A program made the position numbers and the translations under genes. Of a stretch of DNA of 38,690 nucleotides, positions 32,516 to 38,690 are shown piece by piece. The DNA comes from an uncultured bacterium (GTDB lineage Bacteria > Patescibacteriota > Saccharimonadia > Saccharimonadales > Saccharimonadaceae). The number at the start of each line of letters is the position of its first letter. The stretch's first letter is position 1. The notes under the pieces are model-generated. The model did not search any database and was not told where the DNA came from. It was given only the letters and a program-made list of their open reading frames with translations. The stretch covers positions 1 through 38,690 of the forward strand of contig USNP01000001.1 in the NCBI GenBank assembly GCA_900556165.1, in the 5' to 3' direction.

Positions 32516-33604
32516 TTACCAATTTGAGTCACTCATCGAAAGCGACGGTTTAACTTCAAGATTGAGCGGATTTTGCGATTCGCTCAGCACAGCTTGAAAA
32601 GCGCCCAATGTTGCTACCATTGCAGCATTATCGGTGCAAAGTTCTGGCGGAGTAAAAATAATCTCCTCTGGAACTTTTTTCGAAACTCGGTGTAATAATT
32701 CCTCGCGTAAAGCCGAATTTGCCGCCACACCACCAGCAATTACCACAGTTGTCGGAGCAAAATCTTCAACGGCTTTTTCAAGTTTATCAACCAGAGTTTC
32801 GACCGCTGTTTTTTCAAAACTCGCCGCAAAATCATTTCGCTGTTTTTCAGTTAATTTTGCAGCTAATTCGAAGGACGGAAAATTAAAATCAACACCAACT
32901 TCTTTTTGAACTGCACGCAAAACGGCCGTTTTTAGACCTGAAAAGCTGAAATCATACTTCCCTTTTAAGCGCGCTTTTGGCAATTTATATTTCGAAGAAT
33001 CGCCATTCAGTGCGGCTTTCGAAATCGCTGGCCCGCCAGGATATGGTAGCCCAATAATTTTCGCAACTTTATCAAATGCCTCGCCAACCGCGTCATCTTG
33101 CGTTTCACCCAGAATTTCATAATTTCCGTGAGATTTAAAAAGAACGATTTGTGAATGTCCACCCGAAACGACCAAAGCTAAAAACGGAAATTTCGGTGGA
33201 TTTTGATTCAAAAAATTCGCATAAACATGAGCCTCAACGTGGTGAATTGGATAAAAAGGCTTGTTGAAAATTCGAGCATAAGTTCGCGCAGTAAGTGTTC
33301 CTACCAAAAGTGAACCAACCAAACCCGGCGCATAAGAAACCGCAATTCCGTCTAAATCTTCAAAAGAAATACCAGCCTGCGAAAGCGCTTTTCGAATGAC
33401 AGGATTGGCATATTCGATATGTGAACGCGCAGCCACCTCAGGAATCACACCGCCAAATTGCGCATGAATGTCAATCTGCGAATGAACCATGCTCGAAAGC
33501 AATTTTAACTTTGGCGAACTCTCGCGCGAAATTTTGCTCGCGTCAAACTCCACTACAGCTGCCGCAGTTTCATCACAAGTACTTTCAATTCCTAAGATTT
33601 TCAT
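32516..33604 (-). CDS. tsaD: tRNA N6-threonylcarbamoyladenosine synthase, TsaD
   Basis: TsaD transfers threonylcarbamoyl to A37 of ANN-decoding tRNAs together with TsaB and TsaE, which are not in this window. The 362-residue ASKHA-fold protein starts MKILGIESTCDET and has the metal-binding HVEAH (His122, His126), SGGHSQ and the C-terminal TPPELCTDNAAM. The ATG at 33604 is chosen because the conserved start lies there, seven bases after a TAAAAT -10 box; earlier in-frame ATGs overlap the promoter. Confidence 0.95.
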   Translation of the reverse strand: MKILGIESTCDETAAAVVEFDASKISRESSPKLKLLSSMVHSQIDIHAQFGGVIPEVAARSHIEYANPVIRKALSQAGISFEDLDGIAVSYAPGLVGSLLVGTLTARTYARIFNKPFYPIHHVEAHVYANFLNQNPPKFPFLALVVSGGHSQIVLFKSHGNYEILGETQDDAVGEAFDKVAKIIGLPYPGGPAISKAALNGDSSKYKLPKARLKGKYDFSFSGLKTAVLRAVQKEVGVDFNFPSFELAAKLTEKQRNDFAASFEKTAVETLVDKLEKAVEDFAPTTVVIAGGVAANSALREELLHRVSKKVPEEIIFTPPELCTDNAAMVATLGAFQAVLSESQNPLNLEVKPSLSMSDSNW

Positions 33605-33611
33605 AACTACC

Positions 33612-33640
33612 ATTTTACTACTTTTTGCAAGTTTGGTCAA
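33612..33640 (-). promoter_or_regulatory. Promoter of tsaD, leaderless arrangement
   Basis: TTGACC (33635-33640), 17 bases, TAAAAT (33612-33617), then seven bases to the tsaD ATG and no Shine-Dalgarno. One of the clearest leaderless promoters here. Confidence 0.75.
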
Positions 33641-33656
33641 TTTTCGAAATTCTCTA

Positions 33657-33685
33657 TTGACTTTTTATCTTAAAAATTGTATAAT
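33657..33685 (+). promoter_or_regulatory. Promoter of the 124-residue membrane protein gene
   Basis: TTGACT (33657-33662), 17 bases, TATAAT (33680-33685), then a leader of about 40 bases. Confidence 0.8.
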
Positions 33686-33732
33686 AGGTATGATCTTAAA
33701 AATAGTTCTTTAGAAATGAGGTTTATTATATT

Positions 33733-34107
33733 ATGGTCACATTACGCAAGTGTATAGCTGTAGTTTTAATTATTATCTTTGCTATAATTTTTATTGCTTT
33801 CTCAGGTGAGAATGCTCTTTCATTGATTACAGAAGTGAATAAGATTCTTACTATAATAATAGTTGCAGTATCATTCGTAATAGTAGCTGCTAATAAAATA
33901 TTTAACAAGTATCCCATCATAGGTCCAAAAGTTGATATATTTTTGAAGCTAAATAATCTACTATGGACTGCGTTAATTGTATTAGGAAAATTTATATTTA
34001 AACTAGATTTCTCGTTTATATATAGAAATCTTATACCTAGTATAACTATGTTAGTCTTTGCAATCTTTATGATAGTTGCTTATCTTGAAGATAAAAATGT
34101 ATACTAA
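33733..34107 (+). CDS. Small orphan membrane protein with four hydrophobic segments
   Basis: The 124-residue protein is very hydrophobic, with segments at about 6-25, 37-54, 72-90 and 98-118, and short loops. No family is recognised. Base use is AT-richer than its neighbours (many ATA, TTA and TAT codons) and it has no TTCGAA site, in contrast to flanking genes, which suggests recent arrival. The upstream GAGG is rather far (11-12 bases) from this ATG. Strong promoter and terminator make it a single-gene unit. Confidence 0.65.
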   Translation: MVTLRKCIAVVLIIIFAIIFIAFSGENALSLITEVNKILTIIIVAVSFVIVAANKIFNKYPIIGPKVDIFLKLNNLLWTALIVLGKFIFKLDFSFIYRNLIPSITMLVFAIFMIVAYLEDKNVY

Positions 34108-34112
34108 TTTCC

Positions 34113-34145
34113 TCAAGTCAGCAAAAGCTGGCTTTTTCTTTTTTT
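34113..34145 (+). terminator. Terminator of the small membrane protein gene
   Basis: Arms AAGTCAGC (34115-34122) and GCTGGCTT (34127-34134) with an AAAA loop, followed by T5-C-T. Confidence 0.88.
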
Positions 34146-34149
34146 TCGA

Positions 34150-34182
34150 AAGATAAAATTCACCCAATTTGAGCGAATTTTT
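34150..34182 (-). terminator. Candidate terminator of the femX-like gene
   Basis: Arms AAAATTC (34155-34161) and GAATTTT (34175-34181); on the minus strand followed by ATCTTTC, so the U tract is weak. Confidence 0.45.
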
Positions 34183-34196
34183 ATATTCTCATTCCC

Positions 34197-35321
34197 CTAT
34201 TTTTTGAATTTTCGAACGATTTTTTTTGCAGTTGGTAGGAATGAATTCCAGATAAAATAACTTTTCGAAATCGGAAAATCAAGTGTTCCAACCAATAAAT
34301 CTTCATGGTTCGCAAATCCCGCTTTAAATTTTGAAATTCCGTCATTCAAAAGACCGTTAAAATCGTATCGCTTAACACCACGATTTTTCATTTCGATTAT
34401 CGCAATCCACTTCAAAATATAATTCGCTCGTGCTTTTTGCCCCACCTCAGTCATTCCGCCATAAAGCTCAAATGCCACACTATCACTTTGTGCAAACCAT
34501 AAAAACGCCACCATTTCTTGATTTTTGAGTTTTTCGGCAATACGCTCATCAGGAGTTTTATATCTGCTTTCGAAATTCTCTTCTTCATTTTTTGAAAAAT
34601 CACCCTGCTCTTTCTCAATAAACGCCCCAAAAATCGGAGAATTTTCGCCCATTTTTTGATAAAGTTTATGGTAATAATCTTTCGAATGAATCGCGAACCC
34701 AGCGCGTTTGGCAGTTTCGGTATAAATTTCCAGTGCACGGTCGATTTCTTCTTTAGTTTTAAGCTGTCGAACTTTAACTTCCCCACCACTTTTTCGAATA
34801 TATTGGCGTGTTTTCTTACTCATTTTAGCTAACAATTCATCTTCATTTTGAGTTAAATCAAGCACTAAAGTTCGAGGAATCAAAATCGTATTTTTACTCC
34901 TTCTCCAGCCGTTCGAAAGTTCAAAATCTCCATCATTCCAATCTGGCTCCATCGTTAGACAAACTGGTTTTGGTTTGATATTTTTCGAAGCCCAAAGCGC
35001 TATTTCACGCGAAATACGAGCACGCTCAATTGGCTTTTTCGAAACTACCAAAGCACCGCGCGGAATATATGCAAAATTTCGAAGCGGAAACGGCAATTTT
35101 CGCACCAAAATTTGTGCTGCTGCGACAATATCAGAATGGTCTTTTTTCTTTCGGTCAATATATTTTTCTTCGCCATTTTTCAAAAAAACTCGCTTCACTT
35201 TCCAACTTGGCGATTGTGATTTTAATTCACCCCAACCCCAAAGTTGCAACGGATGACCACCGTGTTCATTGATAAAATCATCCCACTCTTTTCTATCAGT
35301 AATTTCGATAATCTTCAACAT
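34197..35321 (-). CDS. FemAB/FemX-family peptidyl transferase
   Basis: The family adds amino acids from aminoacyl-tRNA to peptidoglycan precursors to form interpeptide bridges. The 374-residue protein has the double GNAT-like layout: HPLQLWGWGELK near the start, LDLTQNEDELLAKMSKKTRQYIRKS, the KTKEEIDRALEIYTETAKRAGF segment and the C-terminal ...YDFNGLLNDGISKFKAGF motif. The ATG at 35321 is chosen; it lies six bases after TATAAT. An ATG five codons upstream would fall in the promoter. Confidence 0.88.
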   Translation of the reverse strand: MLKIIEITDRKEWDDFINEHGGHPLQLWGWGELKSQSPSWKVKRVFLKNGEEKYIDRKKKDHSDIVAAAQILVRKLPFPLRNFAYIPRGALVVSKKPIERARISREIALWASKNIKPKPVCLTMEPDWNDGDFELSNGWRRSKNTILIPRTLVLDLTQNEDELLAKMSKKTRQYIRKSGGEVKVRQLKTKEEIDRALEIYTETAKRAGFAIHSKDYYHKLYQKMGENSPIFGAFIEKEQGDFSKNEEENFESRYKTPDERIAEKLKNQEMVAFLWFAQSDSVAFELYGGMTEVGQKARANYILKWIAIIEMKNRGVKRYDFNGLLNDGISKFKAGFANHEDLLVGTLDFPISKSYFIWNSFLPTAKKIVRKFKK

Positions 35322-35322
35322 A

Positions 35323-35356
35323 TTTATATTATACACCGAATGTGGTATAATTGTAA
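35323..35356. promoter_or_regulatory. Overlapping divergent promoters of the femX-like gene and valS
   Basis: Minus strand: TTACAA (35351-35356), 17 bases, TATAAT (35328-35333), leaderless at femX. Plus strand: TTTATA (35323-35328), 17 bases, TATAAT (35346-35351) for valS. The two occupy the same 34 bases, and the -10 boxes sit in a near-perfect inverted repeat, so only one polymerase can bind at a time. Confidence 0.65.
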
Positions 35357-35418
35357 ATGTAAAAATTAGCGTGATAAATTTCGCGTGAAATATTGAAAAA
35401 TGCGATTTAAAGGGAACT

Positions 35419-37977
35419 ATGAAAATTACAAAGACTTACGAACCAAATAATTACGAACCTGAAATTTATAATCTTTGGGAGCTTTCTGGTGCTTTCGAAA
35501 GTTCTGGTGTTGGGCCAAAATATTCGATTGTAATGCCACCACCAAATGCGAACGGAAACCTTCATATTGGCCACGGTTTAATGGCTGCAGTTGAAGATAT
35601 TTTGGTGCGCTATCACAAAATGAAAGGTTATGATGCAATTTATTTGCCAGGCGCAGATCATGCAGGTTTCGAAACTTGGGTAGTTTATGAGCGACTTTTA
35701 AATGCGGAAGGGAAGAGCCGTTTCGATTATTCGCGAGATGAACTTTATAAAAATGTTTGGGATTTCGTGGCGAACCAAAGGGGAAATATGGAGCTTCAAT
35801 TACGAGCCCTTGGAGCTGGTGCGGATTGGAAAAATCTCACTTTCACTTTGGACGAAAAAGTCGTAAATCGCGTTTATAAAACTTTCGAAAAAATGTGGAA
35901 TGATGGCTTGATTTACAGAGGTGAGCGCATCGTGAATTATTCAACAAAATATCAAACTTCTTATGCAGATATTGAGGTTGATTATAAGGAAGAGAAGGGG
36001 AAGCTTTGGACAATTGCATATCCAGTTCTTGATGAATTTGGCGGTACGAGCGAATATATGTTAGTTTCGACAACTCGACCAGAAACAATGCTTGGCGACA
36101 CTGCACTTGCAGTTAACCCAGAGGATGAACGCTACGAAAATTTGATCGGAAAAACCGTTCGAATTCCTTTAACGGGTCGCGAAATTACAATCATCGCAGA
36201 CGAATACGCCGATCCACAATTTGGAACTGGTGTTGTTAAAATTACACCATTTCATGATCCAAACGATTTCGAAGTAGGAAATCGCCACAATTTGCCAAAA
36301 ATTCAAGTAATTGGCTTTGACGGAAAAATGACCAAAAATGCCGGTGAATATGCTGGATTAGAAGTAATGGAGGCACGAAAAAAGATTCTTGAAGACCTCA
36401 AAAAAATTAACGCCCTCTTTAAAGAAGAAGATATCACGCACGTTGTTGGTTATGACTATAAATCTGGCGAACCAATTCAGCCGCTCATAAAAGAGCAGTG
36501 GTTTATTTCTACAAAACCTTTGGCTAAAAAAGCCATTGAGGTTCTCGAAAAAGACGAAATTAAATTTACACCTGAAAACAAGAAGAATGTTCTAATGGAA
36601 TACCTTAAAAATATTCGTGACTGGAACATTTCACGTCAAATACCATGGGGAATTCCAATTCCAGCATTTCAAAATGTTGAAGATCCAGCGGATTGGATTT
36701 TCGATGAACGTGTCCACGAAGCCGAAATTGAAGTTAACGGCAAAATTTATAAACGTGATGAAGATACACTTGACACTTGGTTCTCAAGCGGTCAATGGCC
36801 ATTTATCACAACTGATTTTATTGAAGGCGGTGAGCTTTCGGAATTCTACCCAAATAGTGTAATGGAAACTGGCCACGACTTGATTTTCCCTTGGATTTCA
36901 CGAATGATCATGTTGGGAATTTATTGCACAGGACAAATTCCATTCAAAGAAGTATACCTTCACGGAATGGTTCTTGATGAACATGGTCAAAAAATGAGCA
37001 AATCAAAGGGAAATGTTATTAACCCAATGGATGTAATTGCCGAGTATGGTTCCGATGCTTTCCGTCTTGGAATTATCGCAGCTCGTTCAGCAGGGCAAAA
37101 CCAAGCATTTTCGAAAAATAAAGTTATCGCTGGTCGAAATTTCTGCAATAAATTATGGAACGTTTCGCGATTTATCTCTGAAAAAATTGGTGAAATCAAA
37201 AGCCAAAAACCAGCCGAAGCTCATACGCCAGCAGATCACTGGGTAGTTCGCGAGCTTAATAAATCAATCGATGAAGTTGAAAACCACATGCAAAATTATC
37301 GCTTTGCTGAGGCTTCTGAAACTGTTTATCACACTATTTGGAGCACAGTTGCCGATTGGTATATTGAGGCTTCGAAAACGCAAGAAAATCCAGAACTTCT
37401 GGCTTGGGTACTTGAAACTTGTCTAAAAATCACGCATCCATTTGCGCCATTTGTAACCGAAACAATTTGGCAAACTTTACCCTGGACAGAGGGAATTCTT
37501 GCAAACGAAAAACTAGCCGAATCGTTAGAGTTCAATGAATTCGAAGCGCTTCAATTTGAGCGAATTCAAGATTTAGTGAGCGAAGTTCGCTTCATCACAG
37601 CAGAACTACCTGGCAAAAAACGCTACAATTTACTTTTCGAAAAAGATGAACTGATTTCGAAAAATGCTGAAACAATTCGACACCTTTCACGCGTGCCAGA
37701 AATCGTCGAAACCGATGCGCCGCACGGATTTAGTCTTGCCGCCAGCGGCTTGGGAGCTTATCTCGATGTGCCAGCCAAAATTCTAACTGAGTATAAAAAT
37801 GATTTAGCCGAGCGAATCAATAAAATTTCGAACGAAATCAATCTTCTAGAAAAACGACTTTCAAACGAAAACTATGTTGCAAAAGCACCAGCTGAATTAG
37901 TCGCCGAAACACGTGAAGAGCTTTCAAATAAAAAAGCCGAGCTTGAAAAAGTGCAAAAAGCTTTTGAAATTTTATAA
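35419..37977 (+). CDS. valS: Valyl-tRNA synthetase
   Basis: The 852-residue class I enzyme charges tRNA-Val. It has the HIGH motif (HIGH 49-52 in NGNLHIGHGL), an editing domain (about 190-340, with TTRPETMLGDTA and HDPNDFEVG), KMSKS (525-529), an anticodon-binding domain and a C-terminal coiled-coil arm (about 785-850). It is shorter than E. coli ValS (951) but complete in domains. The leader of about 60 bases has GGG just before the ATG and no T-box features. Confidence 0.97.
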   Translation: MKITKTYEPNNYEPEIYNLWELSGAFESSGVGPKYSIVMPPPNANGNLHIGHGLMAAVEDILVRYHKMKGYDAIYLPGADHAGFETWVVYERLLNAEGKSRFDYSRDELYKNVWDFVANQRGNMELQLRALGAGADWKNLTFTLDEKVVNRVYKTFEKMWNDGLIYRGERIVNYSTKYQTSYADIEVDYKEEKGKLWTIAYPVLDEFGGTSEYMLVSTTRPETMLGDTALAVNPEDERYENLIGKTVRIPLTGREITIIADEYADPQFGTGVVKITPFHDPNDFEVGNRHNLPKIQVIGFDGKMTKNAGEYAGLEVMEARKKILEDLKKINALFKEEDITHVVGYDYKSGEPIQPLIKEQWFISTKPLAKKAIEVLEKDEIKFTPENKKNVLMEYLKNIRDWNISRQIPWGIPIPAFQNVEDPADWIFDERVHEAEIEVNGKIYKRDEDTLDTWFSSGQWPFITTDFIEGGELSEFYPNSVMETGHDLIFPWISRMIMLGIYCTGQIPFKEVYLHGMVLDEHGQKMSKSKGNVINPMDVIAEYGSDAFRLGIIAARSAGQNQAFSKNKVIAGRNFCNKLWNVSRFISEKIGEIKSQKPAEAHTPADHWVVRELNKSIDEVENHMQNYRFAEASETVYHTIWSTVADWYIEASKTQENPELLAWVLETCLKITHPFAPFVTETIWQTLPWTEGILANEKLAESLEFNEFEALQFERIQDLVSEVRFITAELPGKKRYNLLFEKDELISKNAETIRHLSRVPEIVETDAPHGFSLAASGLGAYLDVPAKILTEYKNDLAERINKISNEINLLEKRLSNENYVAKAPAELVAETREELSNKKAELEKVQKAFEIL

Positions 37978-37979
37978 AA

Positions 37980-38010
37980 GTGTTACCGCCAGAGAATGGC
38001 GGTTTTTACT
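37980..38010 (+). terminator. Terminator of valS
   Basis: Arms ACCGCCA (37985-37991) and TGGCGGT (37997-38003), followed by five T. The promoter of the next unit begins at once. Confidence 0.9.
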
Positions 38011-38038
38011 TGACTTTTTATTGTATTTATGTTAGAAT
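38010..38038 (+). promoter_or_regulatory. Promoter of the frame-broken orphan gene
   Basis: TTGACT (38010-38015), 17 bases, TAGAAT (38033-38038). The -35 and its T-rich continuation are nearly the same as at 33657. Confidence 0.7.
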
Positions 38039-38154
38039 ATATTCATAATTCGCATGTTTTAAATACTTATAAGGAGGAAAAATAATTACTGGCGCAAAAA
38101 AATTCTAGTGACGGTAATATTAAAATGTGAGAATTATTAGAAAGCGAACCTTAA
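38039..38154 (+). other. Leader with an unattached Shine-Dalgarno site
   Basis: AAGGAGG (38071-38077) is not followed by ATG, GTG or TTG at a suitable distance; ATT at 38085 opens a seven-codon frame ending in TAG. A minimal ATG-TGA lies near 38125. The leader may hold a decayed start or a regulatory short ORF. Confidence 0.35.
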
Positions 38155-38623
38155 ATGAAAATTAAAAGTATAATTGAAATTCCAAATCAAGAAAAATGGT
38201 TGAAAGACATTGAATTCATAGAAATTAGAGAAAAAGAGAAGTATATTCTTCGTCGCGTAAGGGAAAAACTCAATATTGTTTTGAGTAATATCCGTAAGAA
38301 TGATGTTGTTTTCTTTGATGAAATAAAATTTGGTCAGTTTGAGTTCTGCTACTATGTTCCTAAATATGGAAGAATTACGATCAGAATATCTCTAAACCAG
38401 CAATCAGCAGCACGTACTGTTTTCTTAGATAATGATCAGTGGACAAGTTATTTACATTTGCTACCGCACCAAGTCTTTCATAGAAGACAGCTATCCTATA
38501 GTGCGCAGATTATCTGAATGGGATGAATTGCGAAGAATCGAAAACTGGGTTAATACTGAACTCGAAGACTGGGTTCTGAATAATTACAAGGAAGCACTCC
38601 AGGCAGAAGGAATAGAAGGCTAA
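38155..38623 (+). pseudogene. Orphan gene split by a frameshift
   Basis: A 120-codon frame from 38155 ends in TGA at 38517, while the next frame carries a sensible continuation (IEDSYPIVRRLSEWDELRRI...) to 38623. Removing one T from the TTT run at 38476-38478 joins them into 155 residues with a smooth junction (HQVF then IEDSY). The joined protein is charged and soluble, with Trp/Glu-rich C-terminal helices; no family is recognised. No Shine-Dalgarno precedes 38155 and a TAA lies directly before it. It could be a pseudogene, a sequencing error or a programmed shift. It has no TTCGAA site. Confidence 0.55.
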
Positions 38624-38632
38624 AACAAACTA

Positions 38633-38658
38633 ACCCCGACTTAGTGCGGGGCTTTTTA
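38633..38658 (+). terminator. Terminator of the frame-broken orphan gene
   Basis: Arms CCCCG (38634-38638) and CGGGG (38647-38651) followed by CTTTTT. Confidence 0.75.
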
Positions 38659-38690
38659 TTATTTGCACTACAAACTGACGCTAATTAAAT

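Noticed and set aside
33715..33756. Thirteen-codon ORF (ATGAGG...) overlapping the start of the 124-residue gene
   Set aside because: It has no ribosome site of its own, and its first codons include the only GAGG that could serve the larger gene.
35358..35418. T-box or other riboswitch before valS
   Set aside because: The leader is only about 60 bases, with no T-box bulge, specifier loop or terminator/antiterminator pair. Two GCGTGA direct repeats are seen but too little to call.
216..37815. TTCGAA as an effect of Phe-Glu codons only
   Set aside because: Many sites are in the Ser-Lys or Arg frames or in intergenic hairpins, so this explanation fails as the sole cause, although codon context may contribute.
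1..38690. CRISPR array, insertion sequence or prophage
   Set aside because: No regularly spaced repeats, transposase or phage structural genes were seen. The only integrase-like gene has the features of a housekeeping Xer protein.

Overview
The window looks like a contiguous piece of a small, AT-rich genome (G+C by eye about one third) from a Candidatus Saccharibacteria-type member of the Patescibacteria (CPR). This rests on: a type IV pilus locus (pilM-N-O, a small membrane protein, pilB, pilT, pilC, pilD and three prepilins) with no secretin, as expected for a single-membrane cell; short intergenic gaps; compact core proteins; TGA used as a stop (the 112-residue protein ends in TGA); and many small proteins without recognisable relatives. 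The taxon is an inference; no 16S gene lies in the window.

Layout. 1-2.3 kb (minus): a membrane-anchored parvulin-like protein, a PH-domain membrane protein directly behind tRNA-Arg(CCU), and nucleoside diphosphate kinase. 2.3-3.24 kb (plus): a XerC/D-type recombinase. 3.27-13.54 kb (minus): the pilus operon. 13.66-14.74 kb (plus): ychF. 14.8-17.3 kb (minus): tlyA, efp and the rpsF-ssb-rpsR operon. 17.4-19.6 kb: ftsK. 19.7-25.4 kb: a dnaG-rpoD-hypothetical-HAD-mutM-holA operon. 25.4-30.3 kb (minus): a Q/N/P-rich membrane protein, a 72-residue orphan with its own strong promoter, a YjbR-like protein, orn, truB and a DHH-like protein with a long disordered tail. 30.4-32.5 kb (plus): rpsT, then an accessory cassette of unknown genes built on a duplicated, perfect-consensus promoter. 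32.5-33.6 kb: tsaD. 33.7-34.1 kb: a small orphan membrane protein. 34.2-38.0 kb: femX-like gene and valS, divergent from overlapping promoters. 38.1-38.6 kb: a frame-broken orphan gene.

How it works together. The pilus genes encode platform (PilM/N/O/C), extension and retraction motors (PilB/PilT), prepilin peptidase (PilD) and pilin-like subunits. The rest is mostly housekeeping: replication (dnaG, holA, ssb), segregation (ftsK, xer), repair (mutM), transcription (rpoD) and translation (S6, S18, S20, EF-P, TruB, TsaD, ValS, YchF, TlyA).

Most notable signals: (1) the palindrome TTCGAA occurs about 148 times by manual count against roughly 13 expected from composition, in all reading frames and on genes of both strands; (2) many promoters place the -10 box 6-8 bases before the ATG, implying leaderless mRNAs, whereas genes inside operons use Shine-Dalgarno sites; (3) a duplicated terminator-promoter-5' hairpin cassette drives unknown genes at 30.8-32.4 kb; (4) DnaG has lost all four zinc ligands of its N-terminal domain.
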